Assembly: GCF_011386835.1 (NCBI RefSeq)
Contig: NC_088799.1
Coordinates: 76,031,302-76,095,301, forward strand
Direction: 5' to 3'
Origin: Chrysemys picta bellii
Lineage: Eukaryota; Chordata; Testudines; Emydidae
Length of the DNA: 64,000 nucleotides
The notes beneath the pieces were generated by a model that had not been told where the DNA came from, did no database searches, and saw only the letters and a list, made by a program, of their open reading frames with translations. This document shows positions 51,330 to 61,516 of this stretch, one piece after another. The position numbers and the translations under genes are program-made. Each line of letters starts with the position of its first letter. The first letter of the stretch is position 1.

Positions 51330-52240
51330 TTACTTTTGGTGATTGCTGTGTAACTGCGGAGTTCTACATTGTCCACAAAGGCACTGCTATCCTTGGCAGA
51401 GATTTATTAGCTGCTTTAAATCTCAGGGTAGTTAATGGACAAATTGATCTTCCTCAGCAAAGCACTCTTGCGGTACACACACCAGTTCCAGCTGGGACCC
51501 AACTCCAGGTTGAGGAGAAACTCGGCTGTGCTTCTGGATTTCTGCATAAAGTTAAAATGTGGAATAATGTGATGCCTGTACGACAGAAATTACAGCGCTT
51601 ACCATTTTCAGTCAGGGAAGCTGTTTCAGAGGAACTTAGAAAACTTGTCAAAAGAATATTATTGAAGAGATTAACTCTTCAGAATGGGTTTCACCTTTAG
51701 TAGTGACGCAGAAGAACGGTGGAGACATTCACCTGTGTGTGAACTTAAGGGAGCCAAATAAAGCTATTGTGATTGACAGCCATCCTCTTCCTCACATAGG
51801 AGAAGTATTTGCAGAATTCCATGGAGCAAAGATATTTTCTACTCTTGATTTGCAGAGCGCATACCACCAGGTTATGTTGCATGAAGATAGCAGAGACTTC
51901 ACAGCATTTGTTACACGAGGGACTATTTTGTTTTAAACGTGTTCCATGTGGTCTCGCATCAGCCCCAAGTGCCTTACAAAAAATGATGTCATTGATTCTG
52001 AAGAATCAACATGGAGTTCAGTGCTATTTGGATGATATTATTGTGTTTGGAAATACTACTGAGGAGCATGACAATAACCTGCACTCTGTACTAAACTGCA
52101 TCAGCAAAGCATGCCTCAAGCTCAATAGGTCCAAATGCAAATTTAGACAAACTGAACTCTCCTTTCTGGGGCATACAATTTCACAGGCTGGACTAAAACC
52201 TGATCCAGATCATATCCTGGCAATTTCAAATGCTCCTCCA
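51248..52240 (+). pseudogene. gypsy protease end and reverse transcriptase, frameshifted
   Basis: The first segment (to 51700) includes a protease-type GTAILGRDLLAALN and the linker to the reverse transcriptase. The next (51703-51936) has VNLREPNKAIV and IFSTLDLQSAYHQVMLHED, the finger and first-aspartate motif A region. A further frame holds FKRVPCGLASAPSALQKMM and the YLDD catalytic box at 52025-52036, then LSFLGHTIS. These motifs and their order identify a Ty3/gypsy reverse transcriptase. Frame changes near 51655 and 51930 and the truncation near 52240 make it non-functional. Confidence 0.87.
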
Positions 52241-52245
52241 ACAGA

Positions 52246-55200
52246 TTTGGTCGGTCTGATGGTTGCTTCTCCTCTCCTGGCCTCAGCCTGTCTCTCTACC
52301 TCACAATTCCAAGAGAAAGTTGTTCTTGACTGTGTCGAGACCTGACTCAAGAAACTGCAGTTTGGTGTCTTCCAAGAATCAGGCCACTTACAAGTGATTC
52401 CGCACCAGCCTTCCCACAAACATTCAATGGAATATAGGTGAGATGCAAATCTTCTGTCCATATTTCAATTCCAAGAAAAATGGCACCTTGCCTGCTGGAA
52501 AGTGGGCAGCCAGTTAACAGATTTTTCTGAAGTCTTCATGATGCTGTTGCACTGAGGCTCACTGTTAAATTTAGATGGGATTCAGTTGCTGAGGGGTTCA
52601 GCCATAAAAAAGGCACAGACGGTAGATTCAGCCCACTGGCACCTCAGCCAAGAACTTACAGACAGACATCGGAACCTGCATTGCTTGTGCTGAGCCGGAT
52701 TTACTACTGCAACACCAGTCAGCACTGGGGCAAAACAAACCTGTAACAGGATAGTCTAAACCTAGCTCATTTTTTCTATTAGCAGGTGAACAATACAATA
52801 GTTGCCAAGTTCTGCTGTATGATAATAGGAACAGCAGACAGAGGGATCAAAAAGCAACATCACTATAAATGCTTTGATGCCAAACTACTAATCTTTGTGT
52901 TGACTTTGCTGACAATTCCTACAAAAACCCCTAAAAGTCAGAAGGAGAGTAAAACCCACTTGATGTTCTTACCAAAAGGGAGTGAGATTTTGCCCTTCTG
53001 CTCTAGACAAGGTATCCATCCTTATATTCTATCTCTCACCACTGTATCTAGGAGCTCATGTTAGGACACCTAGATGTCAACCCTACTGCCCAAGGCGGCC
53101 AGAAATTGTGAGACTCTCCTTAGCAAGGAGAGGCAACAGGATTCCACACAGTTCATATATTCTTCCCCCAAATGCACAATTCCTTAGATTTGCTTATACA
53201 GCTTCAGAGGCTATTAGGAAGCTGTTGTAGTATCTGTACCACAGATGCACAAACAGCCAGAATTTGGTCCTTATAGACTGCCTGCAACTTTATTTATAAT
53301 AATTACTAGTCTACAATTTTGCTAACATTTTGGTATGATTAGCCATGTGATACTTGCTTACAGATGATGCAGTTCCACTGATTTCAGTGAAATATGGAGG
53401 ATATAATGCATACAGCCATAGGTCATGTTACTAATGACCATACAAATTGTAAAATATAATAAATAATAATAATAAATAAAAGATCCCAAAGCCTGGGTAA
53501 TTCTAGATTACATACTTTACTTAAAGCAGTTTGGTGGAGTTAGTGCTGGCAGTTAATGATTGGCTCAGTTATGAGTCAAGATTCCTCCAAAAGTCATTAA
53601 CTGCTAGGAAAAATCCTTAACCCAGTAATAATTATTGTTATTATAAACTGAATGAAATTAGTAAATCAAGAAATAAGAAACAACCAGTATCTGTTCCATG
53701 GAGAGAGAAGCACTTTTTTGCTCTGTTTACAGGGGCCCAGTTTTATCCTACTTCTTAAAGGCAAGTAAGATTGAAGACTGGTTTCCCAGAGGCTTTCTGA
53801 ACTCTATCAGGTTTATATTATATGTTAATGCCAAAGAAAATGATTACGGTTGCCATTATTGAAATGGAATTATGGTTAGAAAGCTTTATTGCCTACCACC
53901 TTAAGTGCAGTGTTAGATTCACATGGTTTAAACCTCTAAATAAAACTGCATGATGTAGAAGTGTTGTTAGCATGTTTTAGATTCTTATATTTGCCTTTTG
54001 AATCTTGACTGCAAATATGTTGGCTTTTGATCTGAACTTCCCTTGCATCAACCTAAATATTTATAGGAAACAAGAAACTAGCAAGAATTTCCTAATAAAA
54101 AACAAAGCGTAAAGTGTTTCAATCTGAATAGATTTGGATTTGTTTACAGCTGCATGAGATGTATTCATCTTTCTATTTTCAGCCAATTAAGGGACCAGAC
54201 CCGTAATCTTTGAGAGTACTCAGTATAATTCAGAACAAAAGGATAAAGTCAGGATAAAGTCAGACCACAATCCTAACTGATACACACAAAAGATTGGAAA
54301 CAATAAATAAAAATAACTAATGCTCTCTTTGGGGTTAAAAAAATCCAAGGAACCTTCTAAAAAGAAAAAACGAGATCAAATGGGAAACTTTTGCAGAACT
54401 ATTTTATGCAAAGGGTGATAAAATAAGTTATGAGAGGAGTGAGCAAAGCAAATAACAAATATAGTTAATCAAAACAGTTTTCTTTCTAGAGGAGAAGAAA
54501 AAGAGGAAAGTTGGATTAATATATTTCAAAGAGAACCAGGCATGGTGGGCTCTTCCTATTTTTAACAATTGTTTCACGTTCCCAATCTTGCAAGTATTAC
54601 CTCTAAAGGAGCTGCTTCCATATTTGCTAATCATTTGTATTTTTAGTTGCTGCATGTTTGCAGCAATGTAATTTTAGTAGATCTGAATAGGGATAACTTG
54701 AGAGTAAATACATTTAGCAAAATGAAGTAGGATGTTATTGATTGGCTGAGGCTTGATGAAAATGCGTAGTGTCATTTGTGTTTGGAACTATTTCCTCCCA
54801 GTGACGGTACTCACAGAATTAGAATGTAAACATGGCTGCTTCCACCTCTCTGAACATGTATCTGCAAATAACCACTCCATGTTGGTCAGAAGCCAGTCGT
54901 AAATGTCCTCTCTCCTTCCCAGTCATATATATTGTCAGACAATGAAAACACCAACAGCTTTTAGGCAAGTATCATGGTGACAAAGCTGTAAAGGAAATGT
55001 TTTCTCTAAGAGCAGCTTCCAGTCCACAAATTAATATCCTCATGAACTGAAGTGAGTGTGAAATGGATTAGGGGGTTACAAAGATCTCTTATTAGTGGAC
55101 GCTGCAGACTTGGGAAGTGCTAAATGAGCAGGACTGCTTGGAGTAATTAATTACACCACAGGCCCATGGAAAATTCAAGCAAAGGCAAGGCAAAGAGCAT

Positions 55201-55249
55201 ATGTAGCTTATAGTAGTTAATTCTACAGACCACAGCAAAATTTCACACA
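52246..55249. other. intron after the gypsy truncation, nothing named
   Basis: Directly after the gypsy break, 52246-53230 has mixed composition and may be other repeat DNA (TCTACCTCACAATTCCAAGA seems familiar from turtle repeats, but I cannot name it). Beyond that it is AT-rich intron with a short AAT run at 53458. Confidence 0.45.
53458..53490. repeat. AAT-rich short tandem repeat
   Basis: Repeated AAT/AATA units (ATAATAAATAATAATAATA). Confidence 0.8.
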
Positions 55250-55640
55250 CTGCTTCTCCACTAAGAGGATTTAACGAAGAGTGAGTTACAACTTGCCTCT
55301 TAATTATCCAGAAATGGAAGCCCAGTACTTCTATGCTAAGAGGATTGTATAGGCAGAGTAGGTAGCAATTTGCATCTTCATTTTAGCCAGGACCCTAAAC
55401 ACTTTTTTTTGGAGGGATAAGAGGATTTGTCAGGTAGCTTTAGTTACAGTCTGCACTTTAATTATGGATCATTTGGAAAAGCATACCACACTTCACAGCT
55501 TGCCTCAGCATGGATATAAAAAAAAAAACTGTTCTACAAGTTGCACCTTAATTGACTCTGAAAAAGAAGGTTAGCACTTGAAAGTCAGGAAGATGAATCC
55601 AGCTGTGTTAGCGGATTTATTTTGCACCATAATTTTAAAT
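55250..55640. repeat. degenerate tandem array, about 80-bp unit
   Basis: The marker AAGAGGATT recurs at 55263, 55338 and 55419. Each copy is followed by a purine-rich piece and a TTGCMYCTTMATTWT-like segment (ACTTGCCTCTTAATTATC, ATTTGCATCTTCATTTTA, TCTGCACTTTAATTATGG). Two weaker units follow (GTTGCACCTTAATTGAC and TTTGCACCATAATTTTA). Spacing is 75 and 81 bp between the first three. This is an old tandem repeat with no coding content. Confidence 0.6.
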
Positions 55641-58039
55641 GGTCACCGTTGCATATCTTCATTACTAAAAACATAATTGATAAATATACTTATTTTACTA
55701 GTAGCAAACATAATAAGCTGCTTGTTCATATACATTTTGAAGATCATGTAAATGATTAAACAAATATAAATTATGAGACATGACTGAATTACAGAAAGTG
55801 GCTTATGTGTGTTTTGTTTTCTCCTTTGTGAAAAATGCTTAAAAAGAATCTTCCCAGGTCTGGTTCCGTCTATAGATAACAAACCCTACCACTGTGTCTA
55901 CCAGCTGATAACCAAATGAAGAGGTTTTAACTAATTTACAGCATATAAAGCCTAGAGTTGCTAAGTGCTACTACCCTTTAGTGGACTTCAGAATCAAAAT
56001 AGGGCCCTTCAGGCCTCATAGATAGCAGCTGTACCAAAAGACTGACATTGGGACTTTTTCTGGCCAAGCCATTAAGAAATGAGCTGGGTTTTTATCAGCT
56101 AAATGATGTTCATTACGTCTACAGTATAACTTTTTAAACCTATTTTATAACTTATCTGGATTGGAGGTATTATTCATATTCTCCTTTTTCACTGTGATAG
56201 TATAAAAAGGACAGTGAAAATTTCATTAGGTTATTTGCTTCTTAATATCAACTCTCAAGTATAAATCAAGCCAGCTATAAGAAATTATATTAAAAGTAGA
56301 TTATTGGTAGAGAGTTTTTTAAATAAGAGTCTTAATAAATTTGGACTAGATCCTGTAATTTTTCACTCATGGTAACAGGCCTTACTCAGTTCAGAAGCTT
56401 CATTGACTTCAATAAGGCTATTTGTATGAGTCAGAACTCCTCACATAGGGCTTCATGCGGCCTGGTGCTAAGCATTCTGGCTCTGATTCAGAAGAGTACT
56501 TAAGTACTTGTGTAACTTTAAGCATGTGACTAACCCCACTGACTACCCACAGAAGTAAAGTTAAGTACATATTTAAGTGCTTTGATGGATCAGGGCCAGA
56601 GTGCTCTGCAGCTTGCAAGATGGAGCCCACAAATGAGAGAGAGTTTGCAAACTGGGCCCTTGAGGCTTACGGACTAAAATTCACACCTACGGAAAGGGAT
56701 AGCACAAGGTCTACATGTCACTTAATTCCCATTTACATTCTATTTAAAGGATTTAAGAGGCACAAAAGCCTTGTGCTGCCTTTCTGCACCGGAGTAATTT
56801 CACCTATGACACTTGCATTGATGGTACAGAACTTATCTGTGCTCATTTCCTCAAAATAGGAAGATGTTTTGTGGATATCATCACAGCTTCTACCCCATTC
56901 CTGTGCTAACGTCACAAAATACTGTATGCAGCAATTTCTTTGACTCAAAAAATAGAGCTGCTCCTTATTTTTGCACACTATCCAGCACTGATCAGATTTC
57001 AGATGCTAAACAAGTAATAAATCATCATTTTAGGGAAATTCTCATTCAGAGTTCCTCAGTGCTTGTACGAAGGCGCTCTTTGTTCCTGATAATTGTTTAA
57101 TCCTGCTCTGAGTGGGTTGTATTGCTTGTGTTATGGACCCTTTTTAAATTGTATATTAGGGTCATTTTTCAACAAGTGTAGTATTAAAGTCTCTCAAAGA
57201 CTCAGGCTGTCATAGTCTCAATTGCCTGGTCTAAGCCATCTTAGACTTAACTCACATCAACAGGTAAACTCTGGCTCTATATTTGGTAAGGGAGACTGGC
57301 AATATGGAATCAGGTTATTCCCTATACCTCCAGTAGGCACATCACAGAAGATGCCACCCAAGGGAAAGGTTTTAAGCCCCCTTTGTTCCATCCTGACTCT
57401 GGGCTGCTTCTGACATGATAGAGGAAGTCCAGAGGGCTGCTCTGAGTTACAACAGCCAGTGCGGTCAAGCCAGAATGAAGTTAGCTGCATGCACTGCAGG
57501 GCTACACCTTACCATGCCCCAGTGCTGGGGCCTAACGCAGGAGGAAATTCTCCTTTGGCCACTTGCAAGCTGTCTTTGGCCACTATATCATGTCAGAGCA
57601 GCACATTGGAGCCATAGGAGGGGCAGAATCCCTGCCATGGTATGTTTTTATGCTCATCTTTCACAAAGTCAAGATGATCTCTCCTACCAGGGTGAGATTA
57701 GAGCCTTCCCTTGCTCCTGCCACAGAATTGTGGGCTAGAGCCCTGCAGCAGGACTGAGATCCCATGAGCCCCGCAGGACCCACTGCCATGATAGCGGGAG
57801 AGGGGAAAGTGTACTTTGTTGTGGGTGGGGGGAAAAAAATTGCAGTGATTTGCAGGAAAACACTATTTTTTTTTAAATAAAGATTTTAATACTTAAATTT
57901 AAATAAGGTTAGAAAGATTTGATGTCTATTATAAACAGGAGTTAAAGTTTTGTGGTTTTTTGTTTATTTGTTTGGTTGTTTTCTTTTTAACTAAAAGATT
58001 TGTTTTATTCTTTTAGTGGTAAAAATTGTATCTGAATTC
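55641..58039. other. intron with one old MITE, no gene
   Basis: Contains the inverted-repeat element at 56479-56597. Frames up to 107 codons (57415-57738) have no recognised domain and no exon-type borders. Confidence 0.5.
56479..56597. repeat. ancient inverted-repeat MITE, related copy
   Basis: Left GGCTCTGATTCAGAAGAGTA and right TAAGTGCTTTGATGGATCAG form inverted ends. TAACTTTAAGCATGTG and AGTAAAGTTAAGTACAT pair inside. It shares its order with the copy at 37482-37615. Confidence 0.6.
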
Positions 58040-58225
58040 CACTTATACATACACCCGATATAACGCTGTCCCCGGGAGCCAAAAAATCTTACTGCATTAT
58101 AGGTGAAATCACGTTATATTGAATTTGCTTTGATCCGCCGGAGTGCGCAGCCCCGCCCCCCCCGGAGCGCTGTTTTACCGCGTTATATCCGAATTTGTGT
58201 TATATCAGGGTAGAGATGTATAATA
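58040..58225. mobile_element. MITE with CCCGATATAACGC-type ends, probably Tc1/mariner-like
   Basis: The left end TACACCCGATATAACGCTGTCC and the right end TTATATCAGGGTAGAGATGTA are inverted relatives, and both are bordered by TATACAT or ATGTATA. The centre is CpG-rich with C runs. The likely TA target duplication suggests a Tc1/mariner (pogo/Tigger) origin, which is inference. It is non-coding. Confidence 0.6.
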
Positions 58226-58754
58226 TATTAACTGAATGTGGTGGGTGGTTTTTTTTATTTTAAAGTACCATGGAGGAATTTGTCTGTTGTAGGATTTGCG
58301 GAATCTAAGGTTTTTGTGGGTGAGAGCAGGATAAAACTGCAAGAAACAATATAGGAGTGGATATTGTGGGGCAGGATGGGAGCAGGATTTAAAAATAGTC
58401 CTACACAGGGCTCTAGAGTGGACCTGTTTTCTCTGGCCCAGAAGCTACACAATCAAATCTCAGAAATTCATTTGCAATCAGCCAGCAAAGCAAGAAAAAA
58501 AAAATTGTGTTTTCCATACTGGCAGAGCAGGTACTTTCTGCTATTAACATACATTCCACGGCCTCTCCATCCTCAACTGGCATATAGAAACAATCAATAG
58601 AAGTAGCACACCATGCACCTAAATAATGCAATGATAATATATTCAGGGGAAAAATATCTATCTCCCTTGTCAAAGAAGCCCATCCAAACCCTAATTTTTG
58701 TCTAAACATACATATACTTCACGATAAGAGACCCATGGAACAGATGGGACTGGC
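58226..58754. other. intron, nothing recognised
   Basis: Mixed sequence between the CCCGATATAACGC MITE and the GC-rich repeat. Opposed frames of 78 and 98 codons show no product. Confidence 0.5.
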
Positions 58755-59290
58755 CTAGGCAGGGCGGGTGCAAGGATGTTTCGCGCCCTAGGCGAAACTT
58801 CCACCTTGTGCCCCCACATCCCCCCCCCCAGAGCCCTGTGGCAGCTCCCCCCCCTCCGCCCTGTGGCGCCCCCTGGGGTGGGGAGCCCCCCCCCGGCAGC
58901 TCCCCCTGGCCCGGGGAGCCATGCGGCAGCTCCCCACCCCAGCTCACCTCTGCTCCGCTTCCTCCCTGAGCACGCCGTTGCCGCTCCACTTCTCCCACCT
59001 CCCAGGCTTGTGGCACCAATCAGCTGTTTGGCGCCGCAAGCCTGGGAGGGAGAGAAGCAGAGCGGGGCGGCGTGCTCAGGGGAGGAGCCAGTGCAGAGGT
59101 GAGCTGGGGCGGGGAGTTCCCCTGCATGACGCCCCTCCCCCCTTACTTGCTGCAGGCGGCCCTCCCCGCGCCCCAGCTCCCTCCACCTAAATGACGACGA
59201 TGACCAGGGCAGCCGAAGATCCGGCCACCACCAAAGGACCCAAAATGCTACCCCCCCCCAAATGCTAGCACCCTAGGTTGTGTGTGATAT
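58755..59290. repeat. GC-rich interspersed repeat with C runs
   Basis: Left end GGATGTTTCGCGCCCTAGGC with GAAACTTCCACCTTGTGCCC; right end ATGCTAGCACCCTAGGTTG. Between lie GC-rich pieces with runs of C (58811-58819, 58850-58854, 58889-58893 and others). I recognise the CCTAGGCGAAACTTCCACC motif as multi-copy. The 89-108-codon frames over it are low-complexity Pro-rich or Gly-rich and are not genes. Despite the GC content I do not call a CpG-island promoter. Confidence 0.5.
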
Positions 59291-60384
59291 CCCCAAAATG
59301 TCACAATGGTGCAATCCTAAACCATGGGAGATTTTCATGTCAAATATTTTGAAAACATGGTGGTACATTTTGCTACTATAAGCCTAGCACTTATGACATA
59401 TTTTGGATCTACTGTGAACACATTTTGATTTGATTCTGGCAGCTTCCCAGTTAAAACAAGCTAAATTACAATTACAAGCTGAATTGTGAGTAAACACAAG
59501 CTCCAGTTTCTGGGGCAACTGGCTATGCTATGTACTTGCTCTATTCATTTGTAACCTATAGAGCTGAATTCAGCCATGAGTGTATGGATGGCACTACACT
59601 GAAATCAAGGAAGTCAATAGAACTACACCCACATACACTGAAGCTGTGAGAAATTCACTGCGTGAATCCGCAGTGTGGATATACCAACTGATGGAATGAG
59701 AATTTCATTCAGAGGATCAGAAATAGATCAGAGAGCATATTCCTTCTGAGCCTTGCTCTCTATGGTCTTGATACTGCACCACTGAAGTTAATGGGAACTT
59801 TATCATTGGCCTTACTAGGGCAGGATCAGGCCTCTGTTTCACACTACTGATTTTCGTTTTATGAAAATGCACAGATTTTCAGAAGTATTGGTGAATTTAG
59901 ATAAAGGCAAAATTGTGCTATTTTCAGCAACAGATATGGTTTTCACACAATAAACTGTAAAAACCCCACCTTCGGGAAACTTTTCACAAGAAAAAAAAAA
60001 CTGGTGTGCATGTGCATAAATTGCCTTATTTTAAATATGAATGGATTTAGGGCTGTTGAGAAAATTCCAGGCTATTAGCCTTGGAGACTAAAGTCTTCTA
60101 TTTATCCACAAAATGGGTACAGCATGGGCAGTAGGACTGCAAGGTCTTCATTGCCCTGCCAATATAGTAATTCTGCCATGGCAGGGTCATTATAAGCATG
60201 ATGGGTTAGTGTTTATGTCCATATAGTTCTTGGCCTCTCTGCTGAAACTACCTGTTGTTTTTACTAAAAACTTTTAGAAAGTTTTTGAAAACAAAAGAGT
60301 TCAGATTTTATGTGAACATTTATTTTTTCTACAGGTGATGCTGGGGCACAACCAGAATTTTCCTAAGAAGGGGGCCCAGAGCTC
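59291..60384. other. intron with faint old repeats
   Basis: At about 59560-59670 and 59755-59830 there are diverged pieces of the CACTGAAATCAA / ACTGAAGTTAATGGGAACTT type, relatives of the old hairpin repeats. No exon. Confidence 0.5.
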
Positions 60385-60408
60385 TGCCCCCCCCACCCGC
60401 TTCACTCT

Positions 60409-60439
<31 letters not shown>

Positions 60440-60640
60440 TTACTTCTTGCTGTCCTCACACCCAGACCCACACTCTACTCCTTGCACCTAGCTCCATACA
60501 CACTCCCCTCCTGCTGCCCCATATCCAGCTCTTCTCCCCATATTGCCCCTCATCCAGCTCTGAGCGGTCCCCCCTGCACTCAGGCCCACAATCTCCCTGC
60601 CCCACATCCAGCTCTGAGCTCTTACCCAAAAGAGTAGCAT
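60385..60640. repeat. CA microsatellite plus C-rich degenerate repeat
   Basis: A (CA)n run at about 60412-60439 is followed by irregular copies of CCCCATATCCAGCTCT, CCCCTCATCCAGCTCTGAGC and CCCCACATCCAGCTCTGAGC, a minisatellite-like array with a unit of roughly 50 bp. Confidence 0.6.
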
Positions 60641-60954
60641 CCCTATCTATGGCCAGGCAGTTCCAGGGAGCTGCAGACTCCACCCTGTTCCTGCATCTCC
60701 ACTTCCCCTAGAAGCACCAACATCGCAGATCCAATCCTTTCACTCTCCTGTATTCTGAGAGTTCCTGGTGCCCCCTGCTCTGTTTCAAAATGAAAAACCC
60801 CAGACTTGGAAAACTAAGGAAGGGGAGGGAGTTTAAGGCTGCAGGACTGCATGTCAAAAGCCAAGAGGCCAACTTTCTGGTTTGTTGAGTTTGGAGCTCC
60901 ATCCTAAAGAGCTGTAGTAGCATCTTCTGAATCTTGAGTAACCTAGCATTCTAC

Positions 60955-61195
60955 CAATTTGAGCAGGAGACTAAGAATCAGGACTTCTGAATTTGTTCCT
61001 GTCTCTGCCATTGATTTGCTATATAACCTCGCACAAGTCACTCCTCCCTCCCTCCCCCCCCCCCCATTTCCCAATCTATATATTTTTTATAATGATACTT
61101 ACGTATCTCACAGGAGTATTGTGAGGGTTCAAGTTTTTAAAATGCTCTGAGATCCTGGAATGAAAACATTATCTAATACCCAGCAAACATTTTTC
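60955..61195 (+). mobile_element. MIR SINE
   Basis: It shows the MIR order: a CAGGACTTCTGAATTTG-like head, TGCTATATAACCTCGCACAA (MIR core TGACCTTGGGCAAGTCACT), a C-rich break at 61051-61063, then ATAATGATACTTACGTATCT and TATTGTGAGGGTTCAAG, and an AAATGCTCTGAGAT end. It is diverged as expected for this ancient amniote CORE-SINE. Confidence 0.8.
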
Positions 61196-61482
61196 AATAA
61201 TTATTATGGTTGTACGAGCAGATGTGTTTTCACAACAGAAGCAGCACATTAAAATGTTAAGTATGATGGTCTATAGTATGTTTCAGATAATTTATTAAAA
61301 AAATATCCAGAATGGGGTTAATGAAGGTTAGTATTTATTCAAGATGCTTTTTCCCCCCCCCCTCTGTTTTGCTTAGCTTGCTGGCACAGGAAGTAGTCTG
61401 TGATTCATTACTTACTTGCTGCTCCAAAAGGGGCTACAGTTGCATTTAATTTAAAGTGGACTACTTTGGAGGTCAGTGCTTG

Positions 61483-61513
<31 letters not shown>
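61483..61513. repeat. poly(A) tract of 31 bases
   Basis: An uninterrupted A run. The upstream sequence is not a recognised retroposed transcript and no matching flanking duplication was seen, so I leave it as a simple repeat. Confidence 0.85.

Positions 61514-61516
<3 letters not shown>

Larger units (their letters stand above)
49394..52245 (+). mobile_element. Ty3/gypsy LTR retrotransposon, broken and 3' truncated
   Basis: Order on the plus strand: a probable partial 5' LTR (AATAAA near 49550, ending GGATACAACA near 49598), a short leader with TTTTGGCGATGAGGATG, gag, nucleocapsid zinc knuckles, protease and reverse transcriptase. Homology stops near 52240, before RNase H and integrase, and no 3' LTR is present. 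An unrelated solo LTR (49823-50456) interrupts gag. Stops and frame changes near 50746, 50840, 51240, 51655 and 51930 also break it. The LTR start near 49394 (TGTGGTGTTT) is tentative. It is an old, dead copy. Confidence 0.85.

Noticed and set aside
58776..59190. CpG-island promoter and Pro-rich protein frames
   Set aside because: The block is multi-copy GC-rich repeat sequence with C runs. No initiation motif or coding pattern is supported.
61483..61513. Poly(A) tail of a processed pseudogene
   Set aside because: The sequence before it shows no recognisable transcript and no polyadenylation signal at the right distance, and no flanking duplication was found.
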